From JAFCUW01 sp049898325 (GTDB taxonomy: Bacteria > Pseudomonadota > Gammaproteobacteria > Burkholderiales > Burkholderiaceae_D), in the NCBI RefSeq assembly GCF_049898325.1, contig NZ_JAFCXL010000017.1, forward strand, positions 1 through 64,000: DNA of 64,000 bases, in the 5' to 3' direction. Below are positions 24,175-33,098 of the stretch, piece by piece (the stretch's first letter is position 1; the number at the start of each line of letters is the position of its first letter). The position numbers were made by a program, and so were the translations under genes. Below the pieces are notes generated by a model that was not told the DNA's origin, did not search any database, and was given only the letters and a program-made list of their open reading frames with translations.

Positions 24175-26460
24175 ATGAACGCGAATTTCACCCGCATGGC
24201 GGCAGCCGTATCGCTCGCCGTATTTCACATGAGTGCTTCAGCCCAGCAGCAGGCGCCGGCCGCTCCCGTTGTTGTCGCCGATGGCTTGAACATGGAGCGC
24301 ATCGTCGTCACCGGCAGCAGCACCGGCCAGAGCAAGATGAAGTCGAGCGTCTCGATCAGCACGATGGAAGAGGCGGCCATCCTGCACAGCGCGCCCACCA
24401 GTGCCGCCGAAGTGCTGCGCTCGATTCCCGGCGTGCGCTCGGAGTCCTCCGGCGGCGAAGGCAATGCCAACATCACCGTGCGCGGGGTGCCCATCTCCGC
24501 CGGCGGCGCCCGCTATGTGCAGATCCAGGAAGATGGCCTGCCGGTGCTGCAGTCGGGCGACTTCAACTTCATCACGCCGGACGCCTACGTGCGCATCGAC
24601 GGCTCGCTGTCCCACCTCGAAGCGGTGCGCGGCGGCTCGGCCTCGACGCTGGCGACCAATTCGCCGGGCGGCATCATCAACTTCATCAGCAAGACCGGCA
24701 CCGAGAAAGGCGGCAGCGTGGGCGTGTCGACTGGCCTGGGCTACGACAGCAAGCGGGTCGATTTCGACTACGGCGCGCCGCTGTCGGCGACGACGCGCTT
24801 TTTCGTCGGCGGCTTCTATCGCAGCGGCGAAGGCATCCGCGACAGCGGCGTGACGAGCGAGAAGGGCGGCCAGATCCGCGCCAACCTCACCCACGAATTC
24901 GATGGCGGCTTCGTGCGCGTCTCGCTCAAGCACCTCGACGACCAGACCCCCACGGCGCTGCCGGTGCCGGTCAGCGTGAGCGGCAAAACCATTTCCACCA
25001 TCGACGGCATCGACCCGCGCACGGTCAGTTTTTATTCGCCGTACTGGGTGCCCGATGTCGTCCTGAACAAGAACAACGCCCGCATGGCGACCAACGTCAA
25101 CGACGGCCTGACGGTCAAGAGCGACTCGATTGGTCTTGAAGCGCAGCTCAAGCTGGGCGCCGGCTGGACCCTGTCGGAAAACTTCCGCAAGTCGAGCAAC
25201 AGCGGCCGCTTTATTGGCGTCTTCGCCGGCAATAACGGCGCCACCGGCAGCTATATCGTCGCCAGCGGCCCTGCCGCCGGCAGCGCCTACAACGGTCGCG
25301 CGTTTTCCGCCGTGGTCTTCAACACCTCGATCGACGACGCCGGTTCGACCATGAGCGACACCCGGCTGGCGCGCACCTTTGCGCTGGCCGACGACATGCG
25401 CCTGACCACCACCGCCGGCCTGTACCTGTCGCACCAGAGGCTGGGACTGACGTGGAACTTCAATGAATACCTGCTGCAGGCAAGCGGCAACAAGCCGGCC
25501 CTGCTCAAGACTGCCAGCAGCACGCCTGGCCTGGTCGGCCCGGCCTTTGGCGGCTGCTGCTCGCGCGCCATCGACATGCAGTACAACTACACCTCGCCCT
25601 ACCTGAACCTGGGCTTCGAGCGCGGCCCGCTCAACGTCGACGCCAGCGTGCGGCGCGACCGCCAGCAGGCCGATGGCCAGGCCAACATCGCCACCGCCGG
25701 CCTGCGCTACGACCCGGCCAGGCGCCAGTTCGTCGACTACAGCCTGAACCACGACTCGTATTCGGTCGGCGGCAACTTCAAGGTGACGCCGGCGCTGGCC
25801 TTGTTCGCCCGCATCAGCGACGGCGTGGCCTTCAACGCCGACCGCATCCTGTTCGGCACCCCGCTCGATGGCAGCAAACCGATCAACATCAACACCGTCA
25901 AGCAGATCGAGGGCGGCGTCAAATGGCGTCGCGGCGGCCTGAGCGCATTCGTCACCGCCTTCCAGGCCAAGACCGTCGAGACCAACTTCGAAGCGACCAC
26001 CCAGAAGACCACCGCCAACAGCTACGACGCCAAGGGCGTGGAACTCGAATCGGCTTACCAGGTCGGCGCCTTCCGCATCAACGGCGGCCTGACCGTCACC
26101 GACGCCAGCATCACCGCCACCGCCCCCGGCGGCGAAGCGGTGATCGGCAACACGCCACGGCGCCAGGCGCGCGTGATCTACCAGGTGGCGCCGTCGTACG
26201 CCATCGGCGCGGCCACCTTTGGCGCGAGCGTCGTCGGCACCGGCGAAGCGTGGGCCGACGATGCCCACACCATCCTGATGCCGGCCTACCGGGTGGTCCA
26301 TGGCTTTGCCAATTACCAGGTCAACAGCGCGGTGCAGGTATCGCTGACCTTCAACAATCTGTTCAACAAGCTTGGCTACACCGAAGTGGAAGGCGACGGC
26401 CACGCCGCGCGTGCCGTCTCCGGGCGCGCTGTCAAGGTGGGCCTGAAGTATTCGTTCTAA
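24175..26460 (+). CDS. suxA: TonB-dependent receptor of the sucrose locus (SuxA-type)
   Basis: This is an outer-membrane transporter of 761 residues from ATG 24175, which has TTGGAGA in front. A signal peptide ends near SASAQQ. A TonB-box-like strand (ERIVVTGSS) is followed by the plug: SAAEVLRSIPGVRSESSGG, ITVRGVPISAGGARYVQIQED, LSHLEAVRGGSASTLATNS and GGIINFISKTG. The barrel ends in AVKVGLKYSF with a terminal Phe, as outer-membrane proteins do. A Cys pair (GGCCSRAID) sits in a loop. Context (LacI regulator before; amylosucrase, fructokinase and transporter after) makes sucrose or a related sugar the likely ligand. Confidence 0.9.
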   Translation: MNANFTRMAAAVSLAVFHMSASAQQQAPAAPVVVADGLNMERIVVTGSSTGQSKMKSSVSISTMEEAAILHSAPTSAAEVLRSIPGVRSESSGGEGNANITVRGVPISAGGARYVQIQEDGLPVLQSGDFNFITPDAYVRIDGSLSHLEAVRGGSASTLATNSPGGIINFISKTGTEKGGSVGVSTGLGYDSKRVDFDYGAPLSATTRFFVGGFYRSGEGIRDSGVTSEKGGQIRANLTHEFDGGFVRVSLKHLDDQTPTALPVPVSVSGKTISTIDGIDPRTVSFYSPYWVPDVVLNKNNARMATNVNDGLTVKSDSIGLEAQLKLGAGWTLSENFRKSSNSGRFIGVFAGNNGATGSYIVASGPAAGSAYNGRAFSAVVFNTSIDDAGSTMSDTRLARTFALADDMRLTTTAGLYLSHQRLGLTWNFNEYLLQASGNKPALLKTASSTPGLVGPAFGGCCSRAIDMQYNYTSPYLNLGFERGPLNVDASVRRDRQQADGQANIATAGLRYDPARRQFVDYSLNHDSYSVGGNFKVTPALALFARISDGVAFNADRILFGTPLDGSKPININTVKQIEGGVKWRRGGLSAFVTAFQAKTVETNFEATTQKTTANSYDAKGVELESAYQVGAFRINGGLTVTDASITATAPGGEAVIGNTPRRQARVIYQVAPSYAIGAATFGASVVGTGEAWADDAHTILMPAYRVVHGFANYQVNSAVQVSLTFNNLFNKLGYTEVEGDGHAARAVSGRAVKVGLKYSF

Positions 26461-26499
26461 GTCAGCTGTCAGCCATCACCCGTCACCCGTAGCGCAAGA

Positions 26500-26523
26500 C
26501 GCCGGCGTGCCTGCACGCCGGCG
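26500..26523 (+). terminator. Intercistronic hairpin without U-tract
   Basis: CGCCGGCGTGC, then CT, then GCACGCCGGCG: a perfect 11-bp stem with no T run after it. It lies between the receptor and the amylosucrase gene, so it is more likely an RNA-stability or partial-termination element than a full terminator. Confidence 0.5.
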
Positions 26524-26538
26524 CACTTCATCGAAACC

Positions 26539-28398
26539 ATGACCATGCACCTCCCATTTTCCGAACGGCTGCTGGCCGTTCTTCCAGCGCACTTGCGCGC
26601 CGATGCCGCGCGCCGCTACGCCGAGCACGGCGCCGTGCTGCACGGGCGCCTGGCGCACCTGTACGGCGACAGCGCCGATTTTTCAGCCTGGTATGGCGAC
26701 CTGCTCGAGGCCGCCGGCCGCCTGCACGGCGCGCGTCCCGCGCCGCTGCTGGCGCAGGACGCCGCGCGCGAGAATGCGCCGCAGTGGTTCGCCAGCGAGC
26801 AGATGCTCGGCTACAGCGCCTACGTGCGCCAGTTTGGCGGCACCCTGCAAGGCGTCGCCGGGCGCATCGCGCACCTGCGGGAGGCCGGCGTCAACTACCT
26901 GCACCTGCTGCCCTTCCTGCGTCCGCGCGACGGCGACAACGATGGCGGCTTCGCGCTCGCCAGCTTCGACGACGTCGATCCTGCGCTGGGCAGCAACGAC
27001 GACCTCGACGCCCTCTGCACGGCGCTGCGCGAAGCGGGCATCAGCCTGTGCGCCGACCTGGTGCTCAACCACGTGGCCGACGATCATCCGTGGGCGCAAG
27101 GCGCCGCCGCTGGCGACGGCGCCTTGCGCGAATTTTTTCACGTCTACCCGGACCGCACCATGCCGGACCGCTTTGAGGCGACCCTGGCGCAGGTGTTTCC
27201 GCAAGCGGCGCCCGGCAATTTCACCTGGGTCGAGGCGCTCGGCGGCTGGGTCTGGACCACCTTTTATCCCTTCCAGTGGGACCTCAACTACGCCAACCCG
27301 GCGGTGTTCGCCGAACTGGCGGCGGCCCTGCTGCGCCTGGCCAACCGCGGGGTGGACGCGTTCCGGCTCGATTCGACCGCCTTCCTGTGGAAGCGCGAAG
27401 GGACGAGCTGCATGAACCAGCCGGAAGCCCACACCATCTTGCAGGCGCTGCGCGCGCTGGTCGACATCGTCGCCCCCGGCGTGCTGCTCAAGGCCGAAGC
27501 CATCGTGGCGACGCGCCACCTGCCGGCCTATTTCGGCACGCCGGCTGCGCCCGAATGCCAGCTGGCCTACCACAGCTCGCTGATGGCGGCCGGCTGGGCC
27601 GCCCTGGCCGAGCAGGACACCGCCATGTTGCGCACCGTGATCGCCACCACGCCGCCGCTGCCGCCCGGCGCCAGCTGGATCACCTATGTGCGCTGCCACG
27701 ACGACATCGGCTGGAAGGTGCTGGCCGATGAAGCAGGTGCGGACGCGCAGGCACGCCTCGACCACGTCGCCGCCTTCTATCATGGCGCCCCGGGCAGCTT
27801 TGCGCGCGGGGTGCCGTTCCAGTCGGGGCAGGCCACCAATGGCAGCGCCGCCGCGCTGGCGGGCTACGACCTGCCCGGGCAGGACCACGCCAACGCCCAC
27901 GCCCTGCGCCGCCTGCTGCTGCTCCATGGCCTGGCCTATACGTTTGGCGGCCTGCCGCTGTTGTACATGGGCGATGAGCTGGGCATGCAGAACGATGAGG
28001 CCTGCCTGGCCGATCCCGTCCGCGCCCTCGACACGCGCTGGGTACAGCGGTCCCCGCTCGACGCTGCCCGGTTGGCGCAGCGCGACGATCCGGCCAGCGG
28101 CGCCGGCGCCGTGTTCGCCGCCCTCGGCGCGCTTGGCGCGCAGCGGCGTGCGCAGCCGGCGCTGGCGGCAGGCGGCGCGCGCCGCCTCTTGCCCTGCAGC
28201 GATGCAGCGGTGCTGGCGCTGCTGTGCGGCGAGGATTTTTTGAACTTGTCGAATTTTTCCGGCCGCGCCATCACGCTCGATCTGGCGTCGCTGCAGGCGG
28301 GCCACTGGCCCGGGCAGGCCGCGACGGTGATGCTGGCGCCGTGGGCCATGCTGTGGCTGACGCGCGATGGCGCCATGCACAAGGAGACCAGCACATGA
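26539..28398 (+). CDS. suxB: Amylosucrase / sucrose hydrolase (GH13)
   Basis: The product is 619 residues, near the usual 630-640. It splits sucrose, releasing fructose and either building alpha-1,4-glucan or giving free glucose. The N-terminal helical domain of amylosucrases (about 1-85) is present. The GH13 blocks are DLVLNHVADDHPW, VDAFRLDSTAFLWK with nucleophile Asp278, LLKAEAIV with acid Glu320, and YVRCHDDIGW with His387-Asp388. MGDELGMQNDEA and the C-terminal beta domain follow. No signal peptide, so cytosolic. Its stop overlaps the fructokinase start by 4 bp, which fits because fructose is the released sugar. Hydrolysis versus polymer synthesis cannot be decided from motifs. Confidence 0.92.
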   Translation: MTMHLPFSERLLAVLPAHLRADAARRYAEHGAVLHGRLAHLYGDSADFSAWYGDLLEAAGRLHGARPAPLLAQDAARENAPQWFASEQMLGYSAYVRQFGGTLQGVAGRIAHLREAGVNYLHLLPFLRPRDGDNDGGFALASFDDVDPALGSNDDLDALCTALREAGISLCADLVLNHVADDHPWAQGAAAGDGALREFFHVYPDRTMPDRFEATLAQVFPQAAPGNFTWVEALGGWVWTTFYPFQWDLNYANPAVFAELAAALLRLANRGVDAFRLDSTAFLWKREGTSCMNQPEAHTILQALRALVDIVAPGVLLKAEAIVATRHLPAYFGTPAAPECQLAYHSSLMAAGWAALAEQDTAMLRTVIATTPPLPPGASWITYVRCHDDIGWKVLADEAGADAQARLDHVAAFYHGAPGSFARGVPFQSGQATNGSAAALAGYDLPGQDHANAHALRRLLLLHGLAYTFGGLPLLYMGDELGMQNDEACLADPVRALDTRWVQRSPLDAARLAQRDDPASGAGAVFAALGALGAQRRAQPALAAGGARRLLPCSDAAVLALLCGEDFLNLSNFSGRAITLDLASLQAGHWPGQAATVMLAPWAMLWLTRDGAMHKETST

Positions 28399-29381
28399 TC
28401 AGCCCATCTTCAATGAGCGCGCCGCTGCCATCGCCGCGCGCCGCCGACATCGTCCTGTTTGGCGAAGCGCTGATCGATGAATTTCCCGCCACCCGCGTGG
28501 TCGGTGGTGCGCCGTTCAATGTGGCGCGCCACCTGGCCGCCTTTCAGGCCGGCGTTCTGATGGTCAGCCGCATCGGCGACGACGCCAATGGCGCCCTGGT
28601 GCGCGCCGAATATGCGCGCTTTGCCATGCGCAAGGAGGGCTTGCAGCGCGATCCGGTGGCGCCCACTGGCCGCGTGCTGGTCGAGGCGGACGGCGACAGC
28701 CACCGCTTTGTCATTTTGCCCGACCAGGCCTATGACCATATCGATGGCGCGCTGGCGCTGGCGGCGCTGGCGTGCTGCGCGCCTTCCACCATTTATTTCG
28801 GCACCATGGTCCAGCGCGGCGCGTGTGCGCGCGCCGCCCTGGCCGGCCTGCTGGCGGCAACCCCGGCCCGCCGTTTTCTGGACCTCAATGTGCGCGACGG
28901 CCAGACCAGCGCCGACTGCGTGTTCGCCTCGCTGCGCGAAGCGGACGTGGTCAAGGTCAATGAAGACGAGCTGGCCGCGCTGTTTGGCTGGGTCGCACCG
29001 GCGGCGCCGCCCTTGCTGCGGGGCGGGCGGGTCGACATGGACGATGGCGCGCTGCGCGTCGCCTGCCTTGGCCTGATGCAGCGCTTTGACGTGAGCCGCC
29101 TGATCGTCACGCTCGGTCCGCGCGGCGCCGTCTGCCTCGATGCCGACGGCCAGTATGTGGTCGCCGCGGCCTCGACGGCGCCGCTGCACATGGTCGATAC
29201 TGTCGGCGCGGGCGATGCCTTTGCCGCCGTCTGCCTGCTGGGCTGCGTGCGCGGCTGGGCACTGGCGACGACCTTGCGGCGTGCCAACGAGTTCGCCAGC
29301 GCCATCTGCGGCCTGGCCGGCGCCGTGCCGGCCGACCTGGCATTTTACGTGCCGTGGCGCGCGCGCTGGCTCGCTGACTGA
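28395..29381 (+). CDS. Fructokinase (PfkB family)
   Basis: The product is 328 residues from ATG 28395, which overlaps the amylosucrase TGA (ATGA). It phosphorylates fructose with ATP. PfkB features are the N-terminal FGEALIDEFPATRVVGGAPF and NVARHLAAFQ, the middle FLDLNVRDGQ and KVNEDELAALFG, and the ATP/anion-hole signature DTVGAGDAFAAV with its catalytic Asp. A GGA-rich stretch (AAGGAGACCAGC) serves as ribosome site. The position directly after a sucrose-splitting enzyme makes fructose the natural substrate. Confidence 0.92.
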   Translation: MISPSSMSAPLPSPRAADIVLFGEALIDEFPATRVVGGAPFNVARHLAAFQAGVLMVSRIGDDANGALVRAEYARFAMRKEGLQRDPVAPTGRVLVEADGDSHRFVILPDQAYDHIDGALALAALACCAPSTIYFGTMVQRGACARAALAGLLAATPARRFLDLNVRDGQTSADCVFASLREADVVKVNEDELAALFGWVAPAAPPLLRGGRVDMDDGALRVACLGLMQRFDVSRLIVTLGPRGAVCLDADGQYVVAAASTAPLHMVDTVGAGDAFAAVCLLGCVRGWALATTLRRANEFASAICGLAGAVPADLAFYVPWRARWLAD

Positions 29382-29447
29382 TCACCCAATTGACATACCG
29401 CGCAACACACCAAGCAACGCACCGAGCAACCCCAAGGAAAGATCATC

Positions 29448-30791
29448 ATGGCGCATCAACCGCACTTGTCGTTCTGGCAGATCGTGAACATGAATGTCGG
29501 TTTCTTCGGCATCCAGTTCAGCTTCGGGCTGCAGCAAAGCAGCATGAGTCCGATCTACACTTACCTGGGGGCGAACGAGGCGACTTTGCCGCTGCTGTGG
29601 CTGGCGGGGCCGATGACGGGACTGATTGTCCAGCCCATCATCGGCGCCATGAGCGACCGCACCGTCAGCCGCTGGGGCCGGCGCACGCCATATTTCCTCA
29701 TCGGCGCCATCCTGTGCAGCCTGGGCCTGCTGGCGATGCCTTTCAGTCCCACCCTGTGGATGGCGGCGAGCCTGTTGTGGGTACTCGACTCGGCCAACAA
29801 CGTCACCATGGAGCCGTACCGCGCCTACGTTAGCGACAAGCTGGCGCCGCCCCAGCACGCGCTGGGCTTTCTGACGCAAAGCGCCTTCACGGGACTGGGG
29901 CAGACGCTCGCTTACCTGACGCCGTCGCTGCTGGTGTGGTTCGGCATGAACAAGGACGCCACCAACGCCAGCCACATTCCCCATATTGTCATTGCCGCCT
30001 TCCTGATCGGCGCCGTGTTTTCCATTTCCACTGTGCTGTGGAGCCTGGTGACGACACCGGAGACCAAGCTCGACGCCACCGAACTGGCCAGGCTGCGCGC
30101 CAGCCGCCGCGGGGTCAAGGCGGTTGCCGCCGAGATCGTGCTGGCCATGCGCGACATGCCGCCCACCATGCGGCAGCTGGCGGTGATGAAGCTATTTCAG
30201 TGGTATGCGATGTTTTGCTATTGGCAGTACATTTCCTTGTCGCTGGCGAAAACCATTTACCACACGAGCGACCCGCTCACGGCAGGGTTTCGCGACGCCG
30301 GCCTGCTCAATGGCCAGATCGGCGCCTTCTACAATTTCATTGCATTCATCGCCGCGTTTGCGCTGGTGCCGTTCACGCGCCGCTTCGGACCGAAGGTGGT
30401 GCACGGGGTCTGCCTGGCGCTGGCCGGCGCGAGCATGCTGTGCATCCCGCTGATCGAAGCGCCCGTGTGGCTGTTCGTGGCCATGATCGGGATCGGCCTG
30501 GCGTGGGCCAGCATCATGGGCAATCCCTACATCATGCTGGCCGGCTGTATTCCGCCCGAGCGAACCGGGGTCTACATGGGCATCTTCAATATGTTCATTG
30601 TCATTCCCATGATCATCCAGATATTTACCTTGCCCCTGTACTACCAGGCCTGGCTCGGCGGCCGTCCCGACAACGTGATTCGGCTGGCGGGCGTGCTGAT
30701 GCTGTGCGCGGCCGTGTCCGTCGTGCTGGTCAAGTTGCGCCATGGACGGGCGCGCGGGCTGGAGGTCGTGCCGACGGCGGCGCTGCCGTAA
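29448..30791 (+). CDS. suxC: Sugar:proton symporter of the MFS/GPH (SLC45-like) type, SuxC-like
   Basis: This is an inner-membrane carrier of 447 residues with about 12 helices, starting at ATG 29448 after AAGGAAAG. Typical parts are GPMTGLIVQPIIGAMSDRTV, SRWGRRTPYFLIGAIL between helices 2 and 3, WVLDSANNVTMEPYRAYVSD, and the later PERTGVYMGIFNMFIVIPM. This pattern is that of sucrose or maltose transporters of the SLC45/GPH group. It should bring sucrose from periplasm to cytosol, after the receptor and before amylosucrase. It is the last gene of the locus. No clear terminator follows before the tRNA on the other strand. Confidence 0.9.
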   Translation: MAHQPHLSFWQIVNMNVGFFGIQFSFGLQQSSMSPIYTYLGANEATLPLLWLAGPMTGLIVQPIIGAMSDRTVSRWGRRTPYFLIGAILCSLGLLAMPFSPTLWMAASLLWVLDSANNVTMEPYRAYVSDKLAPPQHALGFLTQSAFTGLGQTLAYLTPSLLVWFGMNKDATNASHIPHIVIAAFLIGAVFSISTVLWSLVTTPETKLDATELARLRASRRGVKAVAAEIVLAMRDMPPTMRQLAVMKLFQWYAMFCYWQYISLSLAKTIYHTSDPLTAGFRDAGLLNGQIGAFYNFIAFIAAFALVPFTRRFGPKVVHGVCLALAGASMLCIPLIEAPVWLFVAMIGIGLAWASIMGNPYIMLAGCIPPERTGVYMGIFNMFIVIPMIIQIFTLPLYYQAWLGGRPDNVIRLAGVLMLCAAVSVVLVKLRHGRARGLEVVPTAALP

Positions 30792-30874
30792 GCGGGCAGC
30801 AGGGCGTCCAAGGGCGCTGCTGTCAATTGCTGAGAGGCCTTTGAATGTGTTCTCTTGAGAATTAAGAGGAACCT

Positions 30875-30951
30875 TGGTCGGGGTGAGAGGATTCGAACCT
30901 CCGGCCTCTGCGTCCCGAACGCAGCGCTCTACCAGGCTGAGCCACACCCCG
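30875..30951 (-). tRNA. tRNA-Pro (anticodon CGG), CCA encoded
   Basis: Read on the minus strand: acceptor CGGGGTG paired with CACCCCG, D arm GCTCAGCCTGGTAGAGC, anticodon stem CTGCG/CGCAG with loop TTCGGGA (anticodon CGG), T arm GGAGG-TTCGAAT-CCTCT, discriminator A and encoded CCA. The total is 77 nt. All stems pair. Confidence 0.97.
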
Positions 30952-31097
30952 ACGGCGCAGGTCAGCGACCAGTGTAAAAAGGCATAGGGGAGGCTGTCAA
31001 CTGGGACGATGAGCGGCTTGCGCTCGCTTGCGAAGCGTCAAACGTAGGGCGAAACACAGTGGGCGCCGCGGCCCTTGCAGCCGCGGCGGTGCGGCTA

Positions 31098-32087
31098 TCA
31101 GTGGTCGCGGTCGACCGCGAACACGCACAGTTGCAATAAATTTTGCTTGAAGCTGCTCTCGGGCAGGCCGGCGATGGCCGCGCTGGCGCGCTGCGCGGCC
31201 ACGTGGGCGGCCTCGCGCGTGTAGTCGAGCGCGCCGCTGGTGGTGACGGCCGTCAGCACCGCGTCGAAGTGCTGCTCGTCGCCTTGCTCGATACAGTTGC
31301 GCACCAGTTCGCGCTGCGCCTGGCTGCCGTTTTCCATCAGCCAGATCAGCGGCAAGGTCGGCTTGCCTTCGCGCAGATCGTCGCCCAGGTTCTTGCCGAT
31401 GGTCTCGGCGTCGCCCGCGTAGTCGAGCACGTCGTCGATCAGCTGGAACGCCGTGCCCAGCGAGCGGCCGTATTCGCCGGCGGCGTCGACCTCGGCATCG
31501 CTGGCGCCGGCGATCAGGGCGCCCAGTTGGGCAGCCGCTTCGAACAGCTTGGCCGTCTTCGAGCGGATGACGTTGAGGTAGGCGTCCTCGTTGACGTCGG
31601 GATCGTGCATGTTGAGCAGTTGCAGCACTTCGCCTTCGGCGATGACGTTGGTGGCGTCCGACAAGATTTGCATGACGCGCATATTGTTCAGGCCGACCAT
31701 CATCTGGAACGAGCGCGAATATAAAAAGTCGCCCACCAGCACCGAGGCGGCATTGCCGAACAGGGCGTTGGCGGTCTGGCGCCCGCGCCGCATCGACGAT
31801 TCGTCGACGACGTCGTCGTGCAGCAAGGTGGCGGTGTGGATGAATTCGACAACGGCGGCCAGCTCGTGGTGGGCGCTGCCCTGGTAGGCGTAGGCCTTGG
31901 CCACCAGCAGCACCAGGGTGGGGCGGATGCGCTTGCCACCGGCGCTGATGATGTATTCGGCAATCTGATTGACCAGCGCGACGTCCGAATGCAGGCGTTC
32001 ACGGATCACCACATTGACTGCCTCCATGTCGGCAGCGATTGCGTGGGCGATGGTGTTCTGGTGCGATGGTTGGAGAGCGGCTGACAA
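31098..32087 (-). CDS. ispB: Octaprenyl diphosphate synthase
   Basis: This is a trans-polyprenyl synthase of 329 residues that makes the side chain of ubiquinone. The first Asp-rich motif is LLHDDVVDESSMRRGR (Asp91 to Asp95) and the second FQLIDDVLDYAGD. GGKRIRPTLVLL and GKNLGDDLREGKPTLPLI are also characteristic. It is divergent from rplU, the common arrangement in betaproteobacteria. The product chain length is inferred from the gene neighbourhood. ATG 32087 is supported by AAGCCTTGTC upstream only weakly, but similarity begins at once. Confidence 0.95.
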   Translation of the reverse strand: MSAALQPSHQNTIAHAIAADMEAVNVVIRERLHSDVALVNQIAEYIISAGGKRIRPTLVLLVAKAYAYQGSAHHELAAVVEFIHTATLLHDDVVDESSMRRGRQTANALFGNAASVLVGDFLYSRSFQMMVGLNNMRVMQILSDATNVIAEGEVLQLLNMHDPDVNEDAYLNVIRSKTAKLFEAAAQLGALIAGASDAEVDAAGEYGRSLGTAFQLIDDVLDYAGDAETIGKNLGDDLREGKPTLPLIWLMENGSQAQRELVRNCIEQGDEQHFDAVLTAVTTSGALDYTREAAHVAAQRASAAIAGLPESSFKQNLLQLCVFAVDRDH

Positions 32088-32230
32088 GGCTTACCTGCGA
32101 TGGACATGGATTGCAGCGATTATACGACAAGCCCGCCCTTGCCGAGGGGCCGCAGCAGCAGGGGTTCGCCAGCGGCGGTCGTGTCAATACGTTGCCGACA
32201 TACCACGAACTGCGGCACTTGTGAACGCTT

Positions 32231-32259
32231 TTGACCGGATTTCTCGAATCATGTATAAT
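32231..32259 (+). promoter_or_regulatory. Sigma-70 promoter of rplU-rpmA
   Basis: TTGACC, a 17-bp spacer, then a perfect TATAAT. It lies about 95 bp before rplU and serves the ribosomal protein operon. Confidence 0.85.
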
Positions 32260-32352
32260 CTGCGGTTCCCCCGGCTCCGTACTGCGCTTCGCAAGAGGCG
32301 GCAAGACGATGTTGTGGGAAATTCTTTCAAACATTTGATGAGGTTTCAAATC

Positions 32353-32664
32353 ATGTACGCGGTCATAAAAACCGGTGGCAAGCAGTATAAAGTTGTCGCT
32401 GGCGAAAAACTTAAAGTAGAACAGATACCGGCAGACATTGGTTCCGAACTCACCATCGATCAAGTTCTCGCAGTAGGCGCGGGCGACACCATCAAGTTTG
32501 GTGCGCCATTGGTCGAAGGTGCAACGGTTACCGTTTCTGTTGTGGCACACGGTCGTCACGATAAAGTGAAGATTTTCAAGATGCGTCGTCGTAAGCACTA
32601 CCAGAAGCATCAAGGCCATCGCCAGAATTTCACCGAAATCCAAATCGTTTCGATCAACGGCTAA
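32353..32664 (+). CDS. rplU: 50S ribosomal protein L21
   Basis: The product is 103 residues, full family length, from ATG 32353. An upstream in-frame start would add unrelated sequence. It starts MYAVIKTGGKQYKV and has KMRRRKHYQKHQGHRQNFTE near the C-terminus, the RNA-binding signature of L21. It binds 23S rRNA with L20. rpmA follows 40 bp later, with an AAGGAGC ribosome site. Base composition is less GC-rich than the neighbours, as is usual for highly expressed ribosomal genes. Confidence 0.98.
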   Translation: MYAVIKTGGKQYKVVAGEKLKVEQIPADIGSELTIDQVLAVGAGDTIKFGAPLVEGATVTVSVVAHGRHDKVKIFKMRRRKHYQKHQGHRQNFTEIQIVSING

Positions 32665-32704
32665 TCGCTGTTGCCCGGTACATTCAGTCATCAAGGAGCT
32701 CTAA

Positions 32705-32986
32705 ATGGCACACAAAAAAGGCGGCGGCACAACGCGCAACGGCCGTGATTCAGAATCAAAACGCCTTGGCGTTAAGGTCTACGGCGGCGAGAAAATCAAC
32801 GCCGGCGGCATCATCATCCGTCAGCGCGGCACCCCAGTGCGCGCAGGCGAAAACGTCGGCACCGGCAAGGATCACACCTTGTTCGCGCTGGTCGACGGCA
32901 AAGTCAAGTTCGTCAAAAAAGGCCTCGGCTCGAAGCAATTCGTCACCGTCGTCGCGAACGAAGCAGTTGAAGCAGTCGCAGCTTAA
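32705..32986 (+). CDS. rpmA: 50S ribosomal protein L27
   Basis: The product is 93 residues. It starts MAHKKGGGTTRNGRDSESKR, whose N-terminal tail reaches the peptidyl-transferase centre. Then come LGVKVYGGEKINAGGIIIRQ and VGTGKDHTLFALVDGKVKF, the conserved L27 core. The last ten residues (NEAVEAVAA) are a short Ala/Glu extension. The rplU-rpmA-obgE order is standard. A strong terminator separates it from obgE. Confidence 0.98.
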   Translation: MAHKKGGGTTRNGRDSESKRLGVKVYGGEKINAGGIIIRQRGTPVRAGENVGTGKDHTLFALVDGKVKFVKKGLGSKQFVTVVANEAVEAVAA

Positions 32987-33046
32987 GTTGCACAGAAAAT
33001 CGCCGGTCTCCGGCGTATCCTTGTAAGGCGCAAGCCTTTCATCGAA

Positions 33047-33076
33047 AGGCTCTATCTAACGCGGTAGAGCCTTTTT
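33047..33076 (+). terminator. Rho-independent terminator between rpmA and obgE
   Basis: AGGCTCTA, a 10-base loop, then TAGAGCCT and TTTT. It ends rplU-rpmA. A second hairpin (CGCCGG-TCT-CCGGCG, 33001-33015) without a T run precedes it. Some readthrough into obgE is likely, as in other species. Confidence 0.85.
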
Positions 33077-33098
33077 AGTTTTATGGCGGTACAAGACA

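Noticed and set aside
24238..26403. Minus-strand open frame of 721 codons under suxA
   Set aside because: Antisense shadow with no recognisable domain; suxA has a signal peptide, plug and barrel end.
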